A stretch of DNA of 31,344 bases, taken from contig NZ_DASZGI010000183.1 in the NCBI RefSeq assembly GCF_035938995.1, positions 1 to 31,344 on the forward strand, in the 5' to 3' direction. Shown here in pieces: positions 23,131 to 31,265 of the stretch (its first letter is position 1; every line of letters begins with the position of its first letter). The stretch comes from DASZGI01 sp035938995. GTDB taxonomy: Bacteria; Actinomycetota; Actinomycetes; Streptomycetales; Catenulisporaceae. A program made the position numbers and the translations under genes. Below the pieces are notes generated by a model. That model had not been told where the DNA came from and did not search any database. It saw only the letters and a list, made by a program, of their open reading frames with translations.

Positions 23131-26100
23131 GTGGACGACGCGCGTACATCGGACCTGCGCGTTAGTGTGCTGCGCGGCGTCGAGGTCTGGCGCGACGGTG
23201 TCCCGATCGAGGTGGCGGGTCGGCGGCTGCGTTCGTTGCTCGCCCTGCTCACGCTGAGCCCGGGCACTCCCCGGCGTGCCGAATACCTCGCCGACCAGCT
23301 CTGGAACGGCGAGCCACCGAGCGCCAACGCACTTCAGGCCCTGATCTCCCGGCTGCGCCGGGTGGTCGGTGCGGAGGCGGTCGCCTCCCGCCCGACCGGC
23401 TACCTGCTCGCGGTGGACCCAGCCCGCGTCGACGTCGTGCGCTTCGACCGGCTCGCCCGCGAACGCACCCCGGAGGCCGCTCGCGAGGCGCTCGCGCTGG
23501 CCGGCCCCGAGCCGCTGGCCGAGTTTGCCGACGTGCCCGACCTGGCCGACGAGGCGCGCCGGGTCGAGGCCGAATGCCTCAAGTTGGCCGATTTGGCTGA
23601 GCTGACTGAATCGGCTGGGCCGGCTGTTGCTGTGGAGACTGCACGGCTGGTCCAGCAGCCTCGCCTCGCAGTGCGCCTCATCGGCCGGGATCGCCTGCTC
23701 GCCGAGATCACCGCGCGGCTTGCCACTACGCGGCTGCTGACCCTCGTCGGCGCGGGCGGCGCAGGGAAGACGTCGCTGGCCAAGGCCGTCGCGTACGCCC
23801 GGGACGGCGCCGTGGTCGCGGAGCTCGCCCCGGTCGGTGCCGAGTCCGTGGCCGCCGAGGTTCTCACTGCCGTCGGCGGACGTGACGTCGTGGTCAGCGA
23901 CCACAGCCGCCGGGCCGCGGACCTGAACCGCGATAACCGCACCCGGGTCGCCGCCGTGCTGCGCGACCGCAAGTTGCTGCTGGTTCTGGACAACTGCGAG
24001 CACGTGGTGGACGCGGCTGCCGACTTGGCCGCGCTGATCCTTGACCACTGTCCCGAGGTCACGATCCTGACCACCAGCCGGGAGCCGCTGGCTGTACCGG
24101 GCGAGGTCCGGCTGCCGGTGGATCCGCTGCCGGTTCCGCCCCCCGATGCCGAGCACGACCGACTCGGCGAGTACGCGGCGATGGAACTGCTGCTCGAGCG
24201 TGGCCGCGCCGTGCGTCCAGACTTGTCCGCGGACGGTGCGGACGACGCCGCGCTGGCCGAGATCTGCCGCAGGCTTGACGGCAGTCCGCTCGCGTTGGAA
24301 CTGGCCGCGGCACGGTTCAGCGTGCTGACCGCGCGTCAGGTCGCCGACCGTCTCGACGACCGGTTCCGCCTGCTCACCCGAGGTGCCCGCACCGCTCTGC
24401 CGCGTCAGCAGACGCTGCGCGCGGTGGTCGACTGGAGCTGGGATCTGCTGGACCTGAGGGAGCGGGAGATCCTTGCGGTCTGCTCGGTCTTCGCCGGTCA
24501 TGCGACGCTTGAGGACGTCGAGCAGGTGGTTGGCGGCAGAGGCGCAGGACTCGGCGGCGTGGTGTCGGATGGCCCCTTTCTCGATGTCCTCGACGTTCTT
24601 GATCGGCTCGTGGTCAAGTCGCTCGTGGTTGCCGCGCCCCGCGGCGGCGAGATGCGGTACCGGCTGTTGGAGACCATCCGCGAGTACGCCCGCGAACGGC
24701 TGGTCGAGTCCGGGCGCGAACGCTCGGTGCGGGACCGGCACGCCCGCTGGTACGCCCGGCTGGCCGAGCGCGCGGACCGGTACCTGCGCGGCCCGGAGCA
24801 GGTGCGTTGGCTCAAGAGGCTCGACGAGGCTGAGGACAACTTTCGTGCGGCGTTGGCGTGGGTCCAGCACTGTGAGGACGCGGACACGATGCTGCGCCTG
24901 TGTGCCGGTCTCGCCTGGTACTGGATGCTGCGGGGACGGAATGACGGCCGGGAGGAGACACGGGCGGCGGTCGAACTGGCCGACCGTGTGGGCACCCGGC
25001 GCCGCATGGTCTTCGCCCTCGTCCTCGCGCTCGACGCGGTCGGCACCTTCGAAGGCGGCACACTGCCGTACGAGGGCAAGGCGCGGCTGCAACGCGCGCG
25101 GGAGGAGTTCCGGCGGATCGGCGGGCGGCACACGACGCTGGCGATCCTCAGTGACGTCATGTTCGCGTTCTTCGAGCCTGAGCGGTTCGGTGACGCGCTC
25201 GACGAGGAGGATCGCCGTTGTGTCGAGGCGGGCGACGCGTGGGGCAGCGGGCTGATCGGCATGCTGCGTGCGCGAGTGCTCGCCGATGAGGACGCGGACG
25301 CCGGTGAGCGCCACGCGCGGGCGGCGTTCGAACGTTTCCGGGCGTGCGGCGACCGATGGGGGATGGCCGAGAGCGGTCAGGCGCTCGGCTATGTGGAGAG
25401 CCTGCGTGGTGAGCACCGCGCCGCGCTCGCCGTCTACGCCGAGGCCGGTGAGAACGCCCGCGAGATCGGCGCGATCGGCGACATGATGATCATCGCGGTG
25501 ATGTCGGTGTGGGAGCACGAGTACCTCGGCGAGCACGAGGCGGCCGACCGCAAGCTCGCCGAGGCCGAGAGCCTGCAGCGGGACTCCCGCCACGGCGACG
25601 AGTCCAGCGCCTTCGTGGCCCTGACGCGGGCCGGGCTGTATCGGGTGCGGGGCGAGCTGGAGGCGGCGGCGTGGCATCTGGCGGAAGCCCGGCGGTTCCA
25701 GCAGCGGGGTCGGGACAATCCGTTCCGTGCGTATTTCCACATTGAGACAGCGCTCTTGAAGGCCGCCATGGGCGACTTCCGGGCGGCGGCCGACTACTAC
25801 CTACAGGCCCTGATCGCGGCGACCAAGTTCTTCTTCGATGGACCTGAGGTGGCCCGGTGCGTTGAAGGGCTCGCGGCGGTGGCGCTGGGTCTCGGTGAGC
25901 CGGCTGTGGCGGCGCGCCTGCTCGGGGCCGCAGGCACCGTCCGTCCGGCGCCGCTGCCGGACACGCGCAGTCGTGACACGCGGAGGACGGCGAGCGCCGT
26001 GCGGGCCGCCGTGGGGGAGGACGACTACGAGCGCGCCGTGTCCGAGGGCAAAGCGCTGAGCCGGGAAGAGGCGTTCGAACTAGCGCGAGGGCATGCGGCG

Positions 26101-26163
26101 CGGTACAGCGGCGTCGGCGGTCGCGCGGAGAACGGGGACAGCGGCTGTCCGGCAGTGCACTAG
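23131..26163 (+). CDS. AfsR/SARP-family regulator: winged helix, NB-ARC ATPase, TPR
   Basis: 1010 residues. An OmpR-type winged helix (about 8-95: VSVLRGVEVWRDG, RRLRSLLALLTLSPG, LADQLWNGEPPSANALQALISRLRRVVG) is followed by a short BTAD-like stretch (about 100-160). Next is an NB-ARC/AAA module with Walker A GAGGAGKT (207-214), Walker B LLLVLD (282-287), TTSREPL and GSPLALELAAAR, then a winged-helix region (LPRQQTLRAVVDWSWDLLD) and TPR-like helices to about 960. Such proteins bind repeats upstream of target promoters and often control secondary metabolism or cell-surface traits, switching with nucleotide. The BTAD, usually about 150 residues, is much reduced here. GTG 23131 is the first in-frame start with homology; its ribosome site is weak. 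The target is unknown. The duplicated palindromes upstream suggest control by another regulator. Confidence 0.92.
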   Translation: MDDARTSDLRVSVLRGVEVWRDGVPIEVAGRRLRSLLALLTLSPGTPRRAEYLADQLWNGEPPSANALQALISRLRRVVGAEAVASRPTGYLLAVDPARVDVVRFDRLARERTPEAAREALALAGPEPLAEFADVPDLADEARRVEAECLKLADLAELTESAGPAVAVETARLVQQPRLAVRLIGRDRLLAEITARLATTRLLTLVGAGGAGKTSLAKAVAYARDGAVVAELAPVGAESVAAEVLTAVGGRDVVVSDHSRRAADLNRDNRTRVAAVLRDRKLLLVLDNCEHVVDAAADLAALILDHCPEVTILTTSREPLAVPGEVRLPVDPLPVPPPDAEHDRLGEYAAMELLLERGRAVRPDLSADGADDAALAEICRRLDGSPLALELAAARFSVLTARQVADRLDDRFRLLTRGARTALPRQQTLRAVVDWSWDLLDLREREILAVCSVFAGHATLEDVEQVVGGRGAGLGGVVSDGPFLDVLDVLDRLVVKSLVVAAPRGGEMRYRLLETIREYARERLVESGRERSVRDRHARWYARLAERADRYLRGPEQVRWLKRLDEAEDNFRAALAWVQHCEDADTMLRLCAGLAWYWMLRGRNDGREETRAAVELADRVGTRRRMVFALVLALDAVGTFEGGTLPYEGKARLQRAREEFRRIGGRHTTLAILSDVMFAFFEPERFGDALDEEDRRCVEAGDAWGSGLIGMLRARVLADEDADAGERHARAAFERFRACGDRWGMAESGQALGYVESLRGEHRAALAVYAEAGENAREIGAIGDMMIIAVMSVWEHEYLGEHEAADRKLAEAESLQRDSRHGDESSAFVALTRAGLYRVRGELEAAAWHLAEARRFQQRGRDNPFRAYFHIETALLKAAMGDFRAAADYYLQALIAATKFFFDGPEVARCVEGLAAVALGLGEPAVAARLLGAAGTVRPAPLPDTRSRDTRRTASAVRAAVGEDDYERAVSEGKALSREEAFELARGHAARYSGVGGRAENGDSGCPAVH

Positions 26164-26173
26164 CCCGACCGCG

Positions 26174-26335
26174 CTAGCGGCCGATGCCGGTCCGGTGTTG
26201 GCTACAGATGTCGGCTGCGTAGCGTAACCGGTTGCGGAACCGGTTACGAATGTTGCGTCGCGCTCTCATGGTGAGTTTTTGACTTTTCATGACTGCGCTG
26301 GTCAGCGCGCCGAGGTCGGGTTTGTCGGCGGTCAC
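26174..26335 (-). pseudogene. Possible short ORF or gene remnant of unknown origin
   Basis: A 53-codon frame from GTG 26335 (VTADKPDLGALTSAVMKSQ) to TAG 26176-26174, very basic in its second half (MRARRNIRNRFRNRLRYA). Codon third positions are mostly G/C, but AAA, CAA, AGA, TTA and ATT are more frequent than in neighbours. The frame stays open upstream to a TAA near 26420 without a better start, so it could be the 3' end of a decayed gene. No ribosome site. I do not recognise it. The rest of 26336-26603 shows only the LacI-type palindrome at 26400-26413. Confidence 0.3.
26223..26248. repeat. 11-bp inverted repeat with 4-nt loop downstream of the SARP regulator
   Basis: Arms cgtaaccggtt (26223-26233) and aaccggttacg (26238-26248), loop gcgg. 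The octamer aaccggtt occurs twice, 12 bp apart, and is itself palindromic. It may be the terminator of the regulator gene or a double operator. It also falls inside the possible gene remnant. Confidence 0.75.
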
Positions 26336-26399
26336 GTCCAGGACTGCCCAAGCTCGGACCGTTGACAGCCCCGGAGCATCCGCGTAAACATCTCCAATC

Positions 26400-26413
26400 G
26401 GAGAGCGCTCTCC
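26400..26413. promoter_or_regulatory. LacI-family operator-like palindrome, distal site
   Basis: ggagagcgctctcc, a perfect 14-bp palindrome with the central CG step of LacI-family operators (compare the CebR box TGGGAGCGCTCCCA). Its 12-bp core is identical to the site at 27722-27733 on the other side of the repressor gene. Confidence 0.6.
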
Positions 26414-26603
26414 GCTTACTTAGCAGGCACCCGGCCCCGTAGCGCAGGCGGCGTTGCGGATCCGGCTTCACGGCGCACGGCATCGACCGCGCGCCGCTCC
26501 ATCCCATGGCGTTCACGGCGGGACGTCGCCCCCATCACGATGCCGTTCCGGGCTTGGAGGCCTCGGTGAGGAGAGTCCCGCTTTCCGTCTGCGGTGCGCG
26601 CGC

Positions 26604-26657
26604 GGCTTTAGGTGCTTTTGAGGCTTCAGGTATTTCAGGTGTCTTAGATGCTTTAGG
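26604..26657. repeat. 9-bp degenerate tandem repeat, six units, across the lacI-type gene stop
   Basis: Units ggctttagg, tgcttttga, ggcttcagg, tatttcagg, tgtcttaga, tgctttagg. The last contains the TAA stop of the repressor gene (26655-26653). In the repressor frame five of the six units supply a stop codon. Confidence 0.75.
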
Positions 26658-27699
26658 CCGAGCGGCGCACCACGAGTGTCGGCTCGAAGATCACCGACCG
26701 CGGCGGGCTGCCCGGATCATCGATGTGCTCCAGCAGCAGCGACGCCATCCGGGCGGCCATGTCCTCCAGCGGCTGGCGGATCGTGGTGAGCGGTGGTCGG
26801 CACGCGAGCGCCGCGTTGCTGTCGTCGAACCCGACCACGGCCACGTCCTCGGGTACCCGCCGGCCGTTGTCGTGCAGGGCGAGCACCGCGCCGAGGGCCA
26901 TCAGGTCGTTGGCGACGAACACCCCGTCCAGATCCGGGTGTCCGCCCAGCAGTTGGCGCATCGCCCGCTCGCCGGTCTCCTGAGTGAAGTTCCCCTCGAC
27001 GGAGGGCACGTAGGCGTGCCCGTGGCGCGCCATCGCCTCGCGGAAGCCCTCGAGCCGGTCGCGGCTGGCGGGCATGTCCAGCGGGCCGGAGATGGTGGCG
27101 ACGTGGCGGCAGCCGCGCGCGACGAGGTGGTCGGCGGCCAGCTTGGCACCGGCCGCCTGGGCCGCGTCCACATAGCTGATCGGGAGCGGGGTGAACGGGC
27201 GCTCGGAGAGGACGGCCGGCAGGCCCGCCTCCGTCAGCAGGCGCGGGAGGGGGTCCTCGGCGTGCGTCGATATCAGGATGACGCCGTCCACGTGGCCCTG
27301 CTTCAGGTAGCCGATCAGCTGCGTGCGAGCCTCCTCGGTCTCGGCCAGCATCAGCGCCATGGTGACGCCGCGCGGGCGCAGCACGCCGAGGATGCCGCTG
27401 ACCACCCGGCCGAAGAAGGGGTCGGTGAAGATGCGGCCCAGGAAGGGGTCGTCGAAGGTGCGGTGCTCGGCCTCCGACACCACCAGGGCCACCGAGTTTG
27501 TGCGGCGGGTGACCAGTGAGCGGGCCGCCTGGTTGGGCACGTAGCCGGTCTGGGCGATCGCCGCCCGCACGACCTCCTGGATTTTCGGGTCCACGTTGCG
27601 GATCCCGTTGATCACTCTGGAGACGGTGGCGCGCGACACCCCGGCCACCTTGGCGACGTGCTCGAGCGTCGGCGAGGCGGTGGGGTCGTTGCTGCTCAT
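26653..27699 (-). CDS. LacI-family transcriptional repressor
   Basis: 348 residues from ATG 27699 (MSSNDPTASPTLEHVAKVAG) with aaagg just upstream. An N-terminal LacI helix-turn-helix and hinge (about 11-65: TLEHVAKVAGVSRATVSRVI, NGIRNVDPKIQEVVRAAI, YVPNQAARSLVTRRTNSVAL) is followed by a periplasmic-binding-protein-like effector domain (GVILISTHAED, HLVARGCRHVATISGP, GVFVANDLMALGAVLALHD, VAVVGFDDSNAA). It probably binds an oligosaccharide released from beta-glucan. Divergent from the secreted glucanase with 95 bp between starts; a LacI-type palindrome lies in that gap, so it likely controls both itself and the enzyme. A longer reading to 27780 would run over the operator and has no homology. 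Confidence 0.93.
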   Translation of the reverse strand: MSSNDPTASPTLEHVAKVAGVSRATVSRVINGIRNVDPKIQEVVRAAIAQTGYVPNQAARSLVTRRTNSVALVVSEAEHRTFDDPFLGRIFTDPFFGRVVSGILGVLRPRGVTMALMLAETEEARTQLIGYLKQGHVDGVILISTHAEDPLPRLLTEAGLPAVLSERPFTPLPISYVDAAQAAGAKLAADHLVARGCRHVATISGPLDMPASRDRLEGFREAMARHGHAYVPSVEGNFTQETGERAMRQLLGGHPDLDGVFVANDLMALGAVLALHDNGRRVPEDVAVVGFDDSNAALACRPPLTTIRQPLEDMAARMASLLLEHIDDPGSPPRSVIFEPTLVVRRSA

Positions 27700-27721
27700 G
27701 CTGCCTTTGTAGCACACCCCA

Positions 27722-27733
27722 GAGAGCGCTCTC
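27722..27733. promoter_or_regulatory. LacI-family operator between repressor and glucanase genes
   Basis: Perfect palindrome gagagcgctctc in the 95-bp divergent gap, 22 bp upstream of the repressor ATG and 61 bp upstream of the glucanase ATG. Same core as 26401-26412. Confidence 0.7.
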
Positions 27734-27794
27734 CCAGAAACCCCCCCTCCCACCCTTACGCCCTGATCAACCCTCATCACCGACAGGAGTCGGC

Positions 27795-30700
27795 ATGGTA
27801 GCCCTCACCTCCGCTGCAGCGTCGCGGCGGAGCCTCCCACGACCTCCCCGGCGGAGACCGACGCGGCACGCGGTGGGTCGTCCGGTTCAGGCACTGATGA
27901 CGTTCCTGACCGCGCTTGCGCTCGCCGGGTACGCCCTGGTCGCCCAGAGCACGCCTGCGCATGCTGCGTCGACGCTGCTTTCGCAGGGTCAGCCTGCGAC
28001 TGCTTCGTCACTTGAGAGCAGCGCATATCCCGCTTCGAACGCGGTGGACGGCAACCCGAACACGCGCTGGTCGAGCGCCTGGGGCAGCGATCCGCAATGG
28101 CTGCAAGTCGATCTCGGCAGCAGCGCGACCATCAGCCAGGTCGTGCTGATTTGGGAGAACGCGTACGCGACGGCGTTCCAGATCCAGACGTCGACTGACG
28201 CGACGAATTGGACGTCGATCTATTCGACGACCGCGGGTGCCGGCGGCACGCAAACGCTGAGCGTGAGTGGATCAGGCCGCTACGTCCGCATGTACGGCAC
28301 GGCGCGGGCGACTGGATATGGCTACTCGTTGTGGGAGTTCCAGGTCTACGGGACAGCGGGGTCATCGTCGCCGCCGTCCTGCGGTACGACGAACGTCGCC
28401 TTGAACCAGCCCGCGACCGCGTCGTCGATCGAGAACGGTGGTACGCCCGCGTCGGCGGCCGTGGACGGCAACACCGGCACGCGGTGGTCGAGTCAGTTCA
28501 GTGACCCGCAGTGGCTCCAGGTCGATCTCGGGAGCACGCAGAACATCTGCCAGGTCGTGCTGGACTGGGAAACAGCGTATGCGAGCGCATTCCAAATCCA
28601 GGTCTCCAACGACGCGACGAATTGGACGTCCATCTATTCGACGACCGCGGGTACCGGCGGCACGCAAACGCTGAATGTGAGTGGATCAGGCCGCTACGTC
28701 CGCATGTACGGGACGGCGCGGGCGACGCAATGGGGCTACTCGCTCTGGGAATTCGAGGTGTTCGCGGCCGGTTTGGGGTCTTCCGGCGGAGGGAATCCGA
28801 ACTGGTCGACCGTGTGGAGCGACAACTTCGCCGGCGCGGCCAACACCGCTCCGTCGTCGTCCAACTGGATCGAGGACACGGGAACCAGCGCGCCCGGCGG
28901 CCCGGCCAACTGGGGCACCGGTGAAGTCGAGACCATGTCGAACTCGACCGGCAACGTCTACCTCGACGGCAACAACCACCTCGACATCAAGGCCATCGAC
29001 ACGAACGGGTCCTGGACCTCGGGCCGGATCGAGTCTCAGCGCAGCGATTTCGCGGCGCCCGCCGGGGGGATGCTGCAGATCTCCGCGTCGATCGAGCAAC
29101 CGAACCCGACCCACGCCCTCGGCTATTGGCCGGCCTTCTGGACCCTCGGTGCGGGCGACCGGACCGGCGGCGCGTGGCCGGCTGTCGGCGAGTCGGACAT
29201 CATGGAGGCCGTCAACGGCCGTAGCCAGGTATCCGGGACGCTGCACTGCGGCACCGACCCCGGCGGCGCGTGCAACGAAGCCACCGGGCGGACCAGCGGC
29301 CTGACATACTGCGCCGGCTGCCAGACCGCCTATCACACGTACTCGGAGATCATCGACCGGACGAAGTCGGACGAGCAGATCCGCTGGTATGTGGACGGCC
29401 AGCAGTTCTGGCAGGTCAGCGAGAGCCAGGTCGGGGTCTCCACCTGGCAGGCCGCCGTGGACCACGGCTTCTTCATCATCTTCGACCTCGCGATCGGCGG
29501 CGCGTTCCCGAACGCGGACTGCGGGTGCACCTCGCCGAATGTGCAGACCTCGTCCGGCGGTGTCATGAGCATCGACTCGGTCACGGTCCAGCAGGCGACC
29601 GGCACCGCGCCCCCGCCGCTGACCACGCCCAACCCGCCGGCGAACAATCCGAGTGTCGTCAAGGTCACCGGCTCGCAGGGCAACTGGTCGCTGTCGGTCA
29701 ACGGCGCTCCGTACGAGATCAAGGGCATGACGTACGGCCCGTCGACCGCTGCTGCCAGCACATACCTGCCTGATTTGGCGGCGATGGGTGTGAACACGGT
29801 GCGCACGTGGGGCACGGACTCGACGACGCAGCCGCTGCTCGACGCCGCCACCGCCAACGGGATCAAGGTGATCAACGGCTTCTGGTTAAGCCAGAGCGAT
29901 GACTACGTCAACGACACGACGTACAAGAACAACCAGCTCAACACGATCGTCGGATTCGTCAATCAGTACAAGAACGACGGTGCGGTGCTGATGTGGGACG
30001 TCGGGAACGAGGTGATTCTCAGTCTTCAGAACACTTACTCCGGCGCTCAACTCGAGGCGGAGCGGAATGCGTACGCGCAGTTCGTCGACCAGGTCGCCCA
30101 GGCGATTCACGCCGCCGACCCCAACCACCCCGTGACGTCGACTGACGCTTGGGTCGGCGCGTGGCCGTACTACAAGGCCAACTCGCCCAACCTGGATTTG
30201 TATGCGGTCAACTCGTACGGCGCCGTGTGCAACGTCCAATCGGCCTGGAACAGCGGCGGTTACACGAAGCCTTACATCGTGACCGAGTCCGGTCCGGCAG
30301 GTGAGTGGGAGGTGCCAAATGATGCGAACGGTGTGCCGCAGGAGGACACCGACCAGCAGTCGGCTAACGGCTACGCGACGGCATGGGGCTGCATAACCGG
30401 CACGAGTGCGAAGGGCGTCGCGCTGGGAGCCACGCTGTTCAACTATGGCGTCGAGAATGACTTCGGTGGCATCTGGTTCAACGTGGTGACCGGAGGTTGG
30501 CGGCGGCTGTCGTACTACACGGTCAGCAACATCTACGGCGGAACGGCGACGACGAACCAGGCCCCTGTCATAACCGGGCTCACGGTCGGCAACGCGTCGG
30601 CAGTCCCGGCGGGCGGACAGTTCACGGTCAATGTCGCGGCGAACAGCCCGACCGGCGCGACGTTAAGGTACGGCGTCAACTTCAACAGCAAGTACATCAA

Positions 30701-31265
30701 TTCGGCGACGGCGCTTCAGGGCGCGACATTCACGGCGCAGGGCGGGAACCTGACGATCACCGCGCCAAATCAGATCGGCGTGTGGAAGGTCAACGTCTAC
30801 GTGTACGACGGCCTGGGTAACGTCGGCATCCAGACGGCCTCGTTCAAGGTCGTGCCGCCCCCGGTCAACGGCACGAATGTCGCGATCGGCAAGCCCACGA
30901 CCGCGTCGTCGTATCAGGCGACGGGGAATGGCGCCCCGTATCCGCCGAGCAACGCGACGGACGGAAACCTTAGTACGCGCTGGGCGAGCGACTGGAGCGA
31001 TCCGCAATGGATCCAGGTGGACCTGGGTCAGACCACGACCATCAGCCACATCCAGCTGGTCTGGGAGGCGGCATATGGCCAGGCCTACCAGATCCAGACT
31101 TCACCGGACGGAACGAACTGGACCACGATCTACTCCACGACGACGGGAGTCGGTGGTGTAGACGACTTCAATGTGTCGGGTTCGGGCCGCTACGTGCGTC
31201 TCTATGGAACAGCGAGGGGGACGACGTTCGGCTACTCGCTGTATGAGTTCGGGATCTACTCCTGA
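27795..31265 (+). CDS. Secreted double-catalytic glucanase: F5/8C-F5/8C-GH16-GH-A-like-Ig-F5/8C
   Basis: 1156 residues, ATG 27795 with aggag 5 nt upstream. Signal peptide about 1-56 (Arg-rich n-region, hydrophobic core, cleavage at AHA-A). Two F5/8-type-C (discoidin-like, CBM32-type) modules at about 60-187 and 200-322 (SDPQWLQVDLGS). GH16 at about 335-600 with the catalytic ExDxxE in GESDIMEA (E466, D468, E471), typical of endo-beta-1,3(4)-glucanases. A second catalytic domain at about 619-915 has clan GH-A features: MGVNTVRTWG, acid/base E739 in MWDVGNEV, nucleophile candidate E831 in IVTESGPAGEWE. An Ig-like linker (about 918-1020) and a third F5/8C module (about 1028-1156) follow. GH16 would cut glucan internally; the GH-A partner could be an exo-hydrolase or transglycosylase. 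Regulated by the LacI-type gene next to it. Confidence 0.88.
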   Translation: MVALTSAAASRRSLPRPPRRRPTRHAVGRPVQALMTFLTALALAGYALVAQSTPAHAASTLLSQGQPATASSLESSAYPASNAVDGNPNTRWSSAWGSDPQWLQVDLGSSATISQVVLIWENAYATAFQIQTSTDATNWTSIYSTTAGAGGTQTLSVSGSGRYVRMYGTARATGYGYSLWEFQVYGTAGSSSPPSCGTTNVALNQPATASSIENGGTPASAAVDGNTGTRWSSQFSDPQWLQVDLGSTQNICQVVLDWETAYASAFQIQVSNDATNWTSIYSTTAGTGGTQTLNVSGSGRYVRMYGTARATQWGYSLWEFEVFAAGLGSSGGGNPNWSTVWSDNFAGAANTAPSSSNWIEDTGTSAPGGPANWGTGEVETMSNSTGNVYLDGNNHLDIKAIDTNGSWTSGRIESQRSDFAAPAGGMLQISASIEQPNPTHALGYWPAFWTLGAGDRTGGAWPAVGESDIMEAVNGRSQVSGTLHCGTDPGGACNEATGRTSGLTYCAGCQTAYHTYSEIIDRTKSDEQIRWYVDGQQFWQVSESQVGVSTWQAAVDHGFFIIFDLAIGGAFPNADCGCTSPNVQTSSGGVMSIDSVTVQQATGTAPPPLTTPNPPANNPSVVKVTGSQGNWSLSVNGAPYEIKGMTYGPSTAAASTYLPDLAAMGVNTVRTWGTDSTTQPLLDAATANGIKVINGFWLSQSDDYVNDTTYKNNQLNTIVGFVNQYKNDGAVLMWDVGNEVILSLQNTYSGAQLEAERNAYAQFVDQVAQAIHAADPNHPVTSTDAWVGAWPYYKANSPNLDLYAVNSYGAVCNVQSAWNSGGYTKPYIVTESGPAGEWEVPNDANGVPQEDTDQQSANGYATAWGCITGTSAKGVALGATLFNYGVENDFGGIWFNVVTGGWRRLSYYTVSNIYGGTATTNQAPVITGLTVGNASAVPAGGQFTVNVAANSPTGATLRYGVNFNSKYINSATALQGATFTAQGGNLTITAPNQIGVWKVNVYVYDGLGNVGIQTASFKVVPPPVNGTNVAIGKPTTASSYQATGNGAPYPPSNATDGNLSTRWASDWSDPQWIQVDLGQTTTISHIQLVWEAAYGQAYQIQTSPDGTNWTTIYSTTTGVGGVDDFNVSGSGRYVRLYGTARGTTFGYSLYEFGIYS
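28197..28726. repeat. 116-bp near-identical segments in the first two F5/8C modules
   Basis: 28197-28312 and 28611-28726 differ at about five positions only, while the flanking parts of the two modules are clearly more diverged. They encode DATNWTSIYSTTAG-type strands and SGSGRYVRMYGTARA. Confidence 0.85.

Noticed and set aside
23008..25740. 910-codon minus-strand frame
   Set aside because: Antisense to the SARP regulator, with Arg/His/Gln-rich low-information sequence and no recognisable domain.
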